Source: Pontibacter mucosus
Lineage (GTDB): Bacteria > Bacteroidota > Bacteroidia > Cytophagales > Hymenobacteraceae
NCBI RefSeq assembly: GCF_003054055.1
Contig: NZ_QBKI01000003.1
Span: 186,001-250,000 of the forward strand
Reading direction: 5' to 3'
Length of the DNA stretch: 64,000 bases
Shown here: positions 55,233 to 63,816 of the stretch, in pieces
How positions within the stretch are numbered: the first letter of the stretch is position 1
How the letters are laid out: every line of letters starts with the position of its first letter
Notes under the pieces: model-generated
Told to the model about the DNA's origin: nothing
Databases searched by the model: none
The model's input: only the letters and a program-made list of their open reading frames with translations
Position numbers and translations under genes: made by a program

Positions 55233-56516
55233 AGAAAGAACCTTAAACATGGCTTTTGCCTTGAGCAGGCACTCTTCATACTCCAGTTCCGGGTCAGAGT
55301 CGTAGGTGATGGCGCTGCCCACCATAAAACTAAGATAGCCGCTGCTGGCGTTGTACTGTATACTCCGGATTACCACATTAAAATCGCAGTCGCCGTTGGG
55401 TTTGATGTAGCCGAAAGCGCCAGAGTACAGCCCGCGCCTGGTGTCTTCCAATTCCTCAATCAGTTGCATGGCGCTGATTTTAGGGGCTCCGGTCATACTT
55501 CCCATCGGAAAAGCACCCCTTAAGGCGTCCACCAAGTCCTTCTGTGGCTTCAGCTCGCCAACCACCGTCGAAATCATCTGCCAGACCTGCTGGAAGCCAT
55601 AAATCCCGAACATTTCTTCTACGTGCACGGTTCCGGTGGCGCAGGAGCGGCTTAAATCGTTGCGGACCAGGTCCACGATCATCATGTTCTCGGCAAGTTC
55701 CTTCTCGTCATGCCGAAGCCGGTGCTTTAGCTCTAGATCTTCCTCCGGTGTATTGCCTCGGCGAATAGTGCCCTTGATGGGTTGGGAGATCAGCTTTTGG
55801 CCTTCTTTTTTGAGGAAACGCTCGGGCGAGGCACACAGGAGGTACTTGTCGTGCAGCTTCAGGTAACCGGAAAAAGGAGTGGGGGAAGCGGCATTCAGAG
55901 CCAAATAAAGTGGCAAAGGTTGCAGTCGCACCTGCTCCGCAAAGAACTCCATGCAGTAGTTCAGCTCATACACATCCCCCTCTAAAATATGCTGCTGTAC
56001 CCGTTTCACCTGCGCTACATACCGCTGCCTGGATACCCGCTGCCGCAGTTTTATACTTTGTGGTGCATCCGGTTTGGCCGTGGGAGTGGCGAGTATGGTG
56101 TCAAGTATAGAGGAGGTATTATTATGTAAAGTATAGATAGTTATACTTGATGCGTTAAAGTATAAATATACTTTTGGGGCAAAGAAAGCCAGCAGGGGAA
56201 AGCCAAGACCGTCAGGGTTGTGGCTGCTGAGGCGCTCGGTCTGGTTTTTAAGGTCGTAGCCCAGGAAGCCGCACAGCAGCGGGTGTTGCGCATCCAGGAG
56301 CCGGTGCAGGTCCTCAAAAGCGTTTTCCTGCTGCAGCGGCAGCAGTTCGTCAGACACAGCCAGGATCTCTTCAAAGCCGTGGTGGGGATAGGCGATGCCG
56401 TTGGAAGTATAGTATGCCGCCAACGGGTGCGCGTCTGCCCAGGCAAGTGCCTTCAGCCGGAACTCCGCCACTGGTACCGGTAAATCAGTTAGCCTTATGT
56501 CTATTTTATACTTCAT
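55224..56516 (-). CDS. pabB: Aminodeoxychorismate synthase component I
   Basis: Converts chorismate and ammonia to 4-amino-4-deoxychorismate for folate. It has 430 residues. The diagnostic PIKGTIRRG is present: PIKGT marks PabB (catalytic Lys), whereas TrpE has PIAGT. Other motifs: LARNDL-like IVDLVRNDLSRSC, FGIYGFQQVWQMISTV, GAFPMGSMTGAPKISAMQLIEELE, and SGAFGYI. The residues around 125-145 (YFNASSITIYTLHNN) are encoded by five AAGTATA/TATACTT words. It overlaps the upstream TPR gene by four bases. pabA is not in the window. Confidence 0.95.
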   Translation of the reverse strand: MKYKIDIRLTDLPVPVAEFRLKALAWADAHPLAAYYTSNGIAYPHHGFEEILAVSDELLPLQQENAFEDLHRLLDAQHPLLCGFLGYDLKNQTERLSSHNPDGLGFPLLAFFAPKVYLYFNASSITIYTLHNNTSSILDTILATPTAKPDAPQSIKLRQRVSRQRYVAQVKRVQQHILEGDVYELNYCMEFFAEQVRLQPLPLYLALNAASPTPFSGYLKLHDKYLLCASPERFLKKEGQKLISQPIKGTIRRGNTPEEDLELKHRLRHDEKELAENMMIVDLVRNDLSRSCATGTVHVEEMFGIYGFQQVWQMISTVVGELKPQKDLVDALRGAFPMGSMTGAPKISAMQLIEELEDTRRGLYSGAFGYIKPNGDCDFNVVIRSIQYNASSGYLSFMVGSAITYDSDPELEYEECLLKAKAMFKVLSNE

Positions 56517-57982
56517 GAACCTTGCATGGCCGCCAGGGCCAGTTTTGCTTTGGCGTCGATACTGTTTTTATACTCGTGGTTTTTATAACTGATTGCCTGC
56601 TTAAAATATACTTTGGCTTTTTGTGGTTGATGTAGCTCCTGGTAAATATAGCCTGCCTGCAGGGCAGCACTCGGGGCAAAGTATAAATCGGTGCCCTGGC
56701 ACAGTTCGATGGCTCGCTTATATAATGGTAGTGCCTGCTGCAACGAGTCGGTGCCGTGGTAGATGCGGGCCTTGCGGTAAAAATACTCCGCCTGCACAGC
56801 TGCCGGTGTGGCCGGAGTAAGTTCTAACTGCTGCAGGGCCAGCAGCGCCTCCGGAAAGTACCCGCCATCGGAGTGGAGACGGGCCTGCATGAGCGGCTTT
56901 ACCAGGGCTTCCTGTTTTTGGGCATACTTGGCTGCATAGCGGTCTTCTTCCGTGTCTTCAATGCCTACTTCAGTTATTTGCTGAAAATGCCACTGTGCCT
57001 GTGGTTTATGGTTGCTAAGTGCATAGGCCAGGTATAGTTTATAGTTGGCCGACTTCAGGTAATGCTGCCCCTGATGCAGTTTCAGAAACTGCCGGTTCTC
57101 CCGGATAGACTCGTTATAATCGGCGCGGTACAAGTATAAATCGGCGGCCATGTGGTGGAGGTACGGGAAGGTAAGGTAAGCGCTTCCCTGCGGACGGCGC
57201 AGGTAAACTTTCAGGGCCGCCTCGCTGGCCTGCGTTTTCTTGAGCAGGTGCATCGCCACAAACTGAAACAACAGATTGTCGGGCTCTTGCTTAGCCAGGG
57301 CGGTTGCCTGCCGTACGGCCTGCTCCTGTTTCTCCGGTTCGGTCAGGTGAAGTATAACGGCGTGCAGTAACCGGGCCTCCTGGTAAAATGGGTTATCAGT
57401 GGAGGAGGCTGCCTTTAGGTTGGCCACTCCCTGTTTTATACTTCCCTTTAAACCGATGATGTTCAGGAACCATTTATACTTGTCCGGTACAGAACCGATG
57501 AGCACTTGTAATACCCCCAGGTTCTTTTTATTGGCGAGGAAGTCCGGGTACTGTTGCTCGTTGTGGCGGTACTGCAGGTAGGCTTTCCGGATATCCCATG
57601 CAGCGGATAACCTATTTCCGAATAGCAGTTTAGACATGCCTGTATGAAGTCTTACTTCGGCCAGCGTATAGTCGCGCCATACTTCCTTAGGCAGGTCTGC
57701 CAGTTTCTCGAGTCGTGCTTCCTGTGCCGCCAGCAGTGGCTCGTACTTTCTCTGATCCTGCTGCACGCAAAGCTCCAGGAAGTCGGCGTAGTTGGCCAGC
57801 AGCAGGGTAGTGGACTTGTGTTGGGCCTGCTGCTGTAGCAGGGCACGGGCCTGAGGTACTTTCAGCTTCAGCACATGCTGGTAAATGCCGTTGTGCTGGG
57901 GGGAGATGGTCGGAGAGGCGAACAAAGTATGGCTCAGGAGCCAGAGGGCTGGCAACAAAAAAAAAGGATGGGGTTTAGCCAT
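56513..57982 (-). CDS. Secreted tetratricopeptide-repeat protein
   Basis: 489 residues from the ATG at 57982, chosen because it opens a signal peptide (MAKPHPFFLLPALWLLSHTLFA); a TTG at 58021 would add 13 residues. The rest is helical TPR-like repeats, clearest at the C-terminus (AALQAGYIYQELHQPQKAKVYFKQAISYKNHEY). Function unknown. It overlaps pabB by four bases, an odd partner for a folate enzyme. Its start codon and first ten codons lie inside a terminator hairpin, so little transcription should reach it from upstream. Confidence 0.78.
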   Translation of the reverse strand: MAKPHPFFLLPALWLLSHTLFASPTISPQHNGIYQHVLKLKVPQARALLQQQAQHKSTTLLLANYADFLELCVQQDQRKYEPLLAAQEARLEKLADLPKEVWRDYTLAEVRLHTGMSKLLFGNRLSAAWDIRKAYLQYRHNEQQYPDFLANKKNLGVLQVLIGSVPDKYKWFLNIIGLKGSIKQGVANLKAASSTDNPFYQEARLLHAVILHLTEPEKQEQAVRQATALAKQEPDNLLFQFVAMHLLKKTQASEAALKVYLRRPQGSAYLTFPYLHHMAADLYLYRADYNESIRENRQFLKLHQGQHYLKSANYKLYLAYALSNHKPQAQWHFQQITEVGIEDTEEDRYAAKYAQKQEALVKPLMQARLHSDGGYFPEALLALQQLELTPATPAAVQAEYFYRKARIYHGTDSLQQALPLYKRAIELCQGTDLYFAPSAALQAGYIYQELHQPQKAKVYFKQAISYKNHEYKNSIDAKAKLALAAMQGS

Positions 57983-57989
57983 CCTTTTT
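57957..57989 (-). terminator. Terminator that contains the start codon of the TPR gene
   Basis: On the minus strand AAAAAGGATGG and CCATCCTTTTT form an 11-bp stem (arms at 57979-57989 and 57961-57971) followed by a total of nine Ts down to 57957. It lies 45 bases after the zinc-ribbon gene stop. The ATG of the TPR gene (57982-57980) is in the first arm, and the T-run encodes its Phe-Phe residues. Confidence 0.85.
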
Positions 57990-58033
57990 CTGTTTGTTGT
58001 ATGCAAGCGGTGTTCGCTCAAGATAGATACAAA

Positions 58034-58765
58034 TTAATAAGCACGCAGCTCCACGCCAGACAGAATACGACCGCAGTGCTCGCAAACGATGATTTTCTTC
58101 TGAGCCGCGATGTCAGCCTGGCGCTGAGGCGGCACGGTGTTAAAGCAACCACCGCACGCGTCGCGCTTCACCGTTACCACGGCCAGTCCGTTGCGCACGT
58201 TCTTGCGGATACGGCTGTAGGCGCTCAACAGACGGTCTTCTACCACAGAGGCAGCCTCCTGGCGCTCTTCCTCCAGTTTTTTCTCCTCCTCCTGGCTCTC
58301 CGCCACGATCTGTTCCAGCTCTTTCTGCTTGTTATCCAGGTCTTTGCGGCGCTCTTCGAGGCGGTGCTTTGTTTCTTCTATTTCAGAGTTTTTCTGCTCT
58401 ATCTGGTAGTGGGCTTCCTTTATCTTCTTCTCCGAGATCTGGATTTCCAGTTTCTGAAGCTCAATTTCTTTTGTGATGGCGTCGTACTCACGGTTGTTGC
58501 GTACGTTCTGCTGCTGATCCTCGTACTTGCGGATAAGGCCTTCAGAATCTTTGATAGCCTGACGGCGCTGCGCGATGGCATCGTTCAGGGCTGCTACCTC
58601 ATCATCAAACTTACGTACCCGCACCTCATAGCCTTCAATTTCGTCTTCCAGGTCCTGAACCTCCTCAGGCAGGTCTCCTCTGACTCTTTTAATTTCATCA
58701 AGCTGCGAATCGATGCTTTGAAGCTTAGATAGTGCTTCCAGTTTGCTGGCTACAGTACTTTCCAT
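58034..58765 (-). CDS. Coiled-coil protein with C4 zinc ribbon
   Basis: 243 residues. Residues 1-180 are an almost continuous coiled coil (LQSIDSQLDEIKRVRGDLPEEVQDLEDEIEG, KKEEERQEA-type heptads); the C-terminus has four zinc ligands in CGGCFNTVPP and CEHCGRIL, the C4-type zinc-ribbon family (DUF164, CdsZ-like). Role unknown, possibly nucleic acid or secretion linked. It follows the NIF3-like gene by three bases; that pair occurs in many bacteria. Confidence 0.9.
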   Translation of the reverse strand: MESTVASKLEALSKLQSIDSQLDEIKRVRGDLPEEVQDLEDEIEGYEVRVRKFDDEVAALNDAIAQRRQAIKDSEGLIRKYEDQQQNVRNNREYDAITKEIELQKLEIQISEKKIKEAHYQIEQKNSEIEETKHRLEERRKDLDNKQKELEQIVAESQEEEKKLEEERQEAASVVEDRLLSAYSRIRKNVRNGLAVVTVKRDACGGCFNTVPPQRQADIAAQKKIIVCEHCGRILSGVELRAY

Positions 58766-58768
58766 GTA

Positions 58769-59869
58769 TTAAAAAGTGTATCTGACGGGGTTAGTGTTTA
58801 CTTGCGATATTAAGACTGCAAAATTAGTAAAACTTTTTGAAATAGCGTCATAAAATATCTCCTTTGTGTATACCTCGCTTTCGTAGTGGCCAATGTCTGC
58901 AATCATTAATTTCCCCTCGGCATCGAAGAATTCGTGGTATTTTACATCGCCGGTTACGAGCGCGTCAGCCCCTTGCCGCAGAGCGTCTTTTATCAGGAAA
59001 CTTCCGGCACCGCCGCAAACGGCCACACGCTTCACCTTTTTGCTCCCGATGGAAGTATAACGCAGTCCCTGCAGCCCCATTTTCTCCTTCAGGTAAGCCA
59101 AGAACTCCTGCTCTGTCAGCTCCCGTTCCAGTTCGCCAATCATGCCAATGCCCACTTCCTGGTTCTGGTTCTCCAGGTTATAAAGGTAATGGGCCACCTC
59201 CTCGTAAGGGTGTGCCTGCTTTAGTGCCGCCATGATTTTACCTTGTAGCACAGCCGGGAAGAGGAGTTCGAGTCGGTCTTCCTGCACCTGCTCCGGCATG
59301 TTGGCGCCGCCTATCGTGGGGTTTGCCTGCTCTGAAGGCGTAAAGCGACCGGTGCCGGTAACGCTGAAGCTGCATTCGCTGTACTCTCCGATGTTCCCGG
59401 CGCCAGCCGCATGCAGGGCCGCCAGTACCTCTTCCGTATGCTCTGCGGGCACAAAGGTTACCAGTTGCATGAGCGTGTTGGGCTTGTTTACCAGTATCCG
59501 CTGCTGCTGCAGGCCCAGTTTATCAGCAATTTTGGTATTCACCCCGTTCAGCACGTTGTCCAGGTTGGTGTGGCTGGCGTAGATGGCGATGTTGTTTTGG
59601 ATGGCCTTAATGATGGTGCGCTCCACGTAGCTGCGGCCTGTCAGTTGCTTTAACCCTTTAAAGATAACCGGGTGATGGGCCACCACCAGGTTGCAGCCGT
59701 TTTCGATAGCCTCTTCCAGCACGTCCTCCGTGCAGTCCAGCGTTACCAGCACGCCTGTAACTTCTGCGTTGGCGTCTCCGGTTTGCAGGCCGGCATTGTC
59801 GTAGCTTTCCTGGTAGCGGAGCGGAGCGAGTTGCTCCAAAAGTGCGGTTACCTCGTGTATCTTTGCCAT
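58769..59869 (-). CDS. NIF3-like dinuclear metal-centre protein
   Basis: 366 residues from the ATG at 59869 (MAKIHEVTALLEQLAPLRYQE); a longer frame to 59923 would add 18 residues without conservation. It has the YqfO architecture: a NIF3 half with metal ligands in VVAHHPVIFKG, an inserted PII/CutA-like domain (about 125-235), and the second half with VTGDVKYHEFFDAEGKLMIADIGHYESE. Hexameric, often annotated as GTP cyclohydrolase 1 type 2, but the true substrate is not settled. Divergent from lpxK, 67 bases away. Confidence 0.93.
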   Translation of the reverse strand: MAKIHEVTALLEQLAPLRYQESYDNAGLQTGDANAEVTGVLVTLDCTEDVLEEAIENGCNLVVAHHPVIFKGLKQLTGRSYVERTIIKAIQNNIAIYASHTNLDNVLNGVNTKIADKLGLQQQRILVNKPNTLMQLVTFVPAEHTEEVLAALHAAGAGNIGEYSECSFSVTGTGRFTPSEQANPTIGGANMPEQVQEDRLELLFPAVLQGKIMAALKQAHPYEEVAHYLYNLENQNQEVGIGMIGELERELTEQEFLAYLKEKMGLQGLRYTSIGSKKVKRVAVCGGAGSFLIKDALRQGADALVTGDVKYHEFFDAEGKLMIADIGHYESEVYTKEIFYDAISKSFTNFAVLISQVNTNPVRYTF

Positions 59870-59936
59870 AGTTTTTCTCTTTCGTTGTACCCTTCGGCTC
59901 GTTAAAATTAACGTAAATTGCACGCGTTACAAAACC

Positions 59937-60989
59937 ATGCACAAATATCTGCACATACCACTCTGGCCTTTCGCGCAGCTGTACGGGGGCATTATGCGGC
60001 TCCGCAACCTGGCGTATGACAAGGGAGTGCGCCCGTCGCGGCGGTTCGGCCTGCCTGTAATCGCAGTCGGGAACCTGACTGTGGGGGGCACGGGCAAGAC
60101 CCCGCACGTAGAGTACCTGCTGCGCCTGCTGCATAAGTATAAGGTAGCCACGCTTAGCCGGGGCTATAAGCGAAAGAGCAAAGGGTTTATACTTGCCGAT
60201 GATACAGTAACGGCTTCCATACTAGGAGATGAGCCCTTTCAATACCACCTTGACTTTAAAGATGTTGCCGTGGCTGTGTGCGAGGATCGCGTGAAGGGGG
60301 TAGAGCAGCTGCAGCAGCAGGTGCCGGGGCTGCAGGTAGTGGTGCTGGACGATGCCATGCAACACCGGCCGGTAGCACCCTCGCTTAGCCTGCTGATAAC
60401 GGATTTCAACCGGCCTTTCTACCAGGACCATGTGCTTCCTGCCGGCAGGCTACGCGAGCCTAGAACCGGAGCAAGGCGAGCCGATGCTGTCATTGTCAGC
60501 AAGTGCCCGGCGGGGTTGGCGCAGCGGGAGCGTGAGGAGATGGCGCAACAGGTGGCGCAGTATACTAGTGCAGGCACTCCTGTCTTCTTCTCTACATTTA
60601 CCTACGGAGCACCCGTGGCAGTGGGGGCTGTCGCCATCCCGGGGCAGAAGGTGGTGCTGCTGACGGGCATCGCCAATGCCGAACCGCTTAAAAAATACCT
60701 GAGCGGCCAGGGCTATACGTTGCTGCGGCATATTTCGTACCCCGATCATCACCCGTATACTGCCAAAGACCTGCAGGAACTGGAGGCACTGCTGCAGCAG
60801 GAGGATTATAAGGGGGCCGCTGTGCTGACGACCAGGAAAGACGCCGTGAAGCTGACGGATGCCGGTTTGCAACCTATTACAAAGCAACTGCCCATCTTTT
60901 TTGTGCCGATTGAGGTACAATTCCTGGCAGACGGTGATACGTTTGACATGCTGGTGCTGGAGCACGTAAAACAGCTGTTACCAGCCTAG
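59937..60989 (+). CDS. lpxK: Tetraacyldisaccharide 4'-kinase
   Basis: Phosphorylates the lipid A precursor to lipid IV-A at the inner membrane. It has 350 residues. A short N-terminal membrane-associated helix precedes the P-loop [28 protein letters not shown] and the catalytic Asp region [12 protein letters not shown] follow. A porin gene follows 39 bases later in the same direction. Together with lptE this shows an LPS-bearing outer membrane. Confidence 0.95.
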   Translation: MHKYLHIPLWPFAQLYGGIMRLRNLAYDKGVRPSRRFGLPVIAVGNLTVGGTGKTPHVEYLLRLLHKYKVATLSRGYKRKSKGFILADDTVTASILGDEPFQYHLDFKDVAVAVCEDRVKGVEQLQQQVPGLQVVVLDDAMQHRPVAPSLSLLITDFNRPFYQDHVLPAGRLREPRTGARRADAVIVSKCPAGLAQREREEMAQQVAQYTSAGTPVFFSTFTYGAPVAVGAVAIPGQKVVLLTGIANAEPLKKYLSGQGYTLLRHISYPDHHPYTAKDLQELEALLQQEDYKGAAVLTTRKDAVKLTDAGLQPITKQLPIFFVPIEVQFLADGDTFDMLVLEHVKQLLPA

Positions 60990-61028
60990 GGCTGCAGATT
61001 TACATTATTATTTCACTATTTTTGAGAC

Positions 61029-62963
61029 GTGAAGAGAAAACTATCCGCCTTTATACTTTTAGTGCTGGGCCTGCTGCTGGTAAACACTGTCAGCTTTGCC
61101 CAAATCATCGATGATACCACTAAGATGCTCTACGGGCCTAAAACGGTTCTGAGGTTCTATGAGCAGGATGTGCTGATGGGGCGTTATGAGGCGGTGCCCA
61201 TCGATACGTCACTGAACAACCACCATAACGAGCGCTACTGGTATAACGACACGGCTTTCTACCAGCACTTGGGTAACATCGGCACGGCGGCCACGCCTAT
61301 ATTTTTCCAGATGCCGGAGAAGATTGGTGTGCGGCTGGGCAAAAATATCTTTGACCGCTATGCCTATGACCCTCACAAAACACTCTACTACAACACCCGC
61401 TCCCCTTATACGCACCTAAAGTATGTGCAGGGCGGGCGCGGCGAAACAGTATTCGAGGCCCTGCATACGCGCAACATCAACCCCAACTGGAACTTTGGTG
61501 TGGCGTACCAAATCCTGTCCGCCAACCAGCAGATAGGACCTGCTTCGCGCAACAGGCAGCTCCGCGACTTCCTGGACAACCAGTCTGTGAAGATTTTCAC
61601 GCACTACCGTTCCACGAACGAGAAGTATGACCTCTTCTTCAACTTTACGACCATGAAGGTGGAGCAGGTAGAAACAGGGGGCGTGGACACAACTTTAGTT
61701 AATGGCAGGGGTAGAGGCGAACTGGAGCAGTTTGAGGAGGCACCCGTCTACCTGAACCAAGCCCTGAACAACGAAGCAAGAAACAACTTCCACCTGACAC
61801 ACATTTACCGGCTCGCCCAGGAAAACCTGAAAGTATACCACACCTTTGATTTCGGCCGCCAGAAGAACGAGTATGTAGACGATGCATTGCCCAGACGCCT
61901 TGTAGTTCCGCCTTCCTATCTTTACCCCAAAATAACTTTAGATTCTATCCGCACCCGCGATGCGACGAATTACAGGGAGTTAGAGAACACCTTTGGACTA
62001 ACAGGTAATAACAAGCTCTCGTCCTACAAGGCGTATGTGAAGTTGCGGAATGCCAACATCAAGTACAGCGCTATTCAGCAGGTTCCTGAGGAAGAATTGC
62101 CAGACACAGTACAGGCTGGTTCGGTATACCGGGACATAACCACAGATGGAAGCTTTAATCAGGTATTGATTGGTGGTGATATCAGGCTGTTCTATAAAGA
62201 GCTGGCCGAATTGACGGGCAGCGCTGAATACCAACTACCCGGTGATTACCGCATCAAAGGGATGGCCAGGTTAGGAGGTGCCTATGGCTCGCTTGAACGT
62301 GTGTTGTACTCTCCTTCGCGCGTACAGCGCTATATGCTGAGCAATCACTTTACTTGGACTGAAGACTGGGCCAATATTGCTGTAAACCGCATCGGGGCGG
62401 GCCTTCATCAGAAAATTGGTAAACGCCAGTACCTGAAGCTGGACGGCCGTTATACAGACATTAGGCGCTGGATATACTTTGATAAGGACGCTAGACCCGA
62501 TCAGCTAAGCGGCAACCAGTATTTCTGGGGTGCCAGCCTGGCACATAAAATAAACTTTGGTCCGCTATACTTTGATAACTATTTAGTCTATACTAACACC
62601 GACGAAGCTAAGTATATCCGGACGCCGGATTGGCTGGTGGAGTCGAAGTTATACTTGCAGGGGCCGCTGTTCAAGAACGCCTTGTTTGTGCAGCTGGGTG
62701 TGCAGGGTACATATATGTCTGAGTACTATGGCTATGGCTATATGCCGGTTATTCAGCAGTTCTATGTGCAGGATAACTTTGCCGTGCAGGGCTATCCTGT
62801 GGCGGAGGTTTTCCTCAACGCCGACATCAAAACTGTAAACGTGTTCCTGAAAATGAGCCACATCAACCAGGGTTTAACCGAGCCGGTATACTTCCTGACG
62901 CCGTTATACCCTGGCCTGCGCCGCAGCTTCACCTTCGGCGTAACCTGGAGGTTCTTTGATTAA
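61029..62963 (+). CDS. Putative porin (Porin_10 type)
   Basis: 644 residues from the GTG at 61029, which begins a signal peptide (MKRKLSAFILLVLGLLLVNTVSFAQ). Long outer-membrane barrel with alternating aromatic strands throughout and a terminal Phe-rich strand (FTFGVTWRFFD), as expected for insertion by BAM. Residues 90-190 carry the conserved TLYYNTRSPYTHLKYVQGGRGET segment that I associate with the Bacteroidota putative-porin family. Likely cotranscribed with lpxK. Substrate unknown. Confidence 0.87.
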   Translation: MKRKLSAFILLVLGLLLVNTVSFAQIIDDTTKMLYGPKTVLRFYEQDVLMGRYEAVPIDTSLNNHHNERYWYNDTAFYQHLGNIGTAATPIFFQMPEKIGVRLGKNIFDRYAYDPHKTLYYNTRSPYTHLKYVQGGRGETVFEALHTRNINPNWNFGVAYQILSANQQIGPASRNRQLRDFLDNQSVKIFTHYRSTNEKYDLFFNFTTMKVEQVETGGVDTTLVNGRGRGELEQFEEAPVYLNQALNNEARNNFHLTHIYRLAQENLKVYHTFDFGRQKNEYVDDALPRRLVVPPSYLYPKITLDSIRTRDATNYRELENTFGLTGNNKLSSYKAYVKLRNANIKYSAIQQVPEEELPDTVQAGSVYRDITTDGSFNQVLIGGDIRLFYKELAELTGSAEYQLPGDYRIKGMARLGGAYGSLERVLYSPSRVQRYMLSNHFTWTEDWANIAVNRIGAGLHQKIGKRQYLKLDGRYTDIRRWIYFDKDARPDQLSGNQYFWGASLAHKINFGPLYFDNYLVYTNTDEAKYIRTPDWLVESKLYLQGPLFKNALFVQLGVQGTYMSEYYGYGYMPVIQQFYVQDNFAVQGYPVAEVFLNADIKTVNVFLKMSHINQGLTEPVYFLTPLYPGLRRSFTFGVTWRFFD

Positions 62964-63121
62964 TAATGGCTATTTGTTAATTGGCTGAGCTGCTACAGGT
63001 GGATCAAGGATTTCAGAAGTATCACGAAATGAGGAGCACTGAGGCACTTACCTTATACTTCTAAATGAGCGCTTCTAGTATTCACGCATTCACTCACCCA
63101 CTCATTCAAAATTAATTACCC

Positions 63122-63730
63122 ATGTCCACGACACAACCAACCAAAACCATACTTCGGCTGGAACTGCCTACCGACCCGCGCTGGGTAAATATTGCCGAGA
63201 AGAACATCGAGGAAATTCTGGTAGACCATGCCTATTGCGAGCAGAAAGCGGCTACGTCTGGCATTTCGCTGATTGTGAAATACCCCGACAAGGAGCGCCT
63301 GGTAGACGAGATGACGGAATTGGTGGCCGAGGAGTGGAGCCATTTTGAGCGCGTGATGGAGCAACTGAAGAAGCGTGGCTACAAGTTGGGCCGTAACAGA
63401 CCCGATGAGTATGTGGTGGAACTGGCCAAGCACATTCGTAAAGGCGGCGAGCGCGAGCGGCAACTCATGGACCATCTACTGGTAAACGCCCTTATCGAGG
63501 CTCGTAGCTGCGAGCGCTTTAAACTACTCTGGAAGAATATCCAGGACGAGGAGCTACAGAAGTTTTATTACGAACTGATGGTGTCTGAGGCAGGGCACTA
63601 CGTGAGTTTCGTGAAGCTGGCCAAGGAGTATATGCCTGCCGACGAAGTAGACGCCCGCCTGAAAGAATTGCTGGCCATAGAAGCCGATATCATCCGCAGC
63701 CTGGAACCCCGCCCGGACAGGATGCACTAA
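63122..63730 (+). CDS. miaE: tRNA-(ms2io6A37) hydroxylase
   Basis: Hydroxylates the isopentenyl group of ms2i6A37 in tRNA. It has 202 residues, a ferritin-like four-helix bundle with two di-iron motifs: LVAEEWSHFERV (EExxH) and SEAGHYVSF (ExxH), plus EARSCERF. Start at the ATG after GAATGAGTG-type words. MiaB, which makes the substrate, is encoded at 53.6-55.0 kb; the prenyltransferase MiaA is not in the window. Convergent with the partial gene at the right edge. Confidence 0.93.
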   Translation: MSTTQPTKTILRLELPTDPRWVNIAEKNIEEILVDHAYCEQKAATSGISLIVKYPDKERLVDEMTELVAEEWSHFERVMEQLKKRGYKLGRNRPDEYVVELAKHIRKGGERERQLMDHLLVNALIEARSCERFKLLWKNIQDEELQKFYYELMVSEAGHYVSFVKLAKEYMPADEVDARLKELLAIEADIIRSLEPRPDRMH

Positions 63731-63740
63731 GTATAGTTTA

Positions 63741-63813
63741 AAGCTAAGAGTTATGAGTTAATAGTTATCAGAACAATTTAACTCAAAACTTTTAACTCAT
63801 AACTCTTAACTAA
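63741..63813. repeat. AACTCTTAACTC inverted words after miaE
   Basis: TAAGAGTTATGAGTTAATAGTTAT on the left and TTTAACTCAAAACTTTTAACTCATAACTCTTAACT on the right form an inverted repeat with a central stretch of about ten bases. Same word family as in the trp and his regions. Confidence 0.6.
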
Positions 63814-63816
63814 AAA

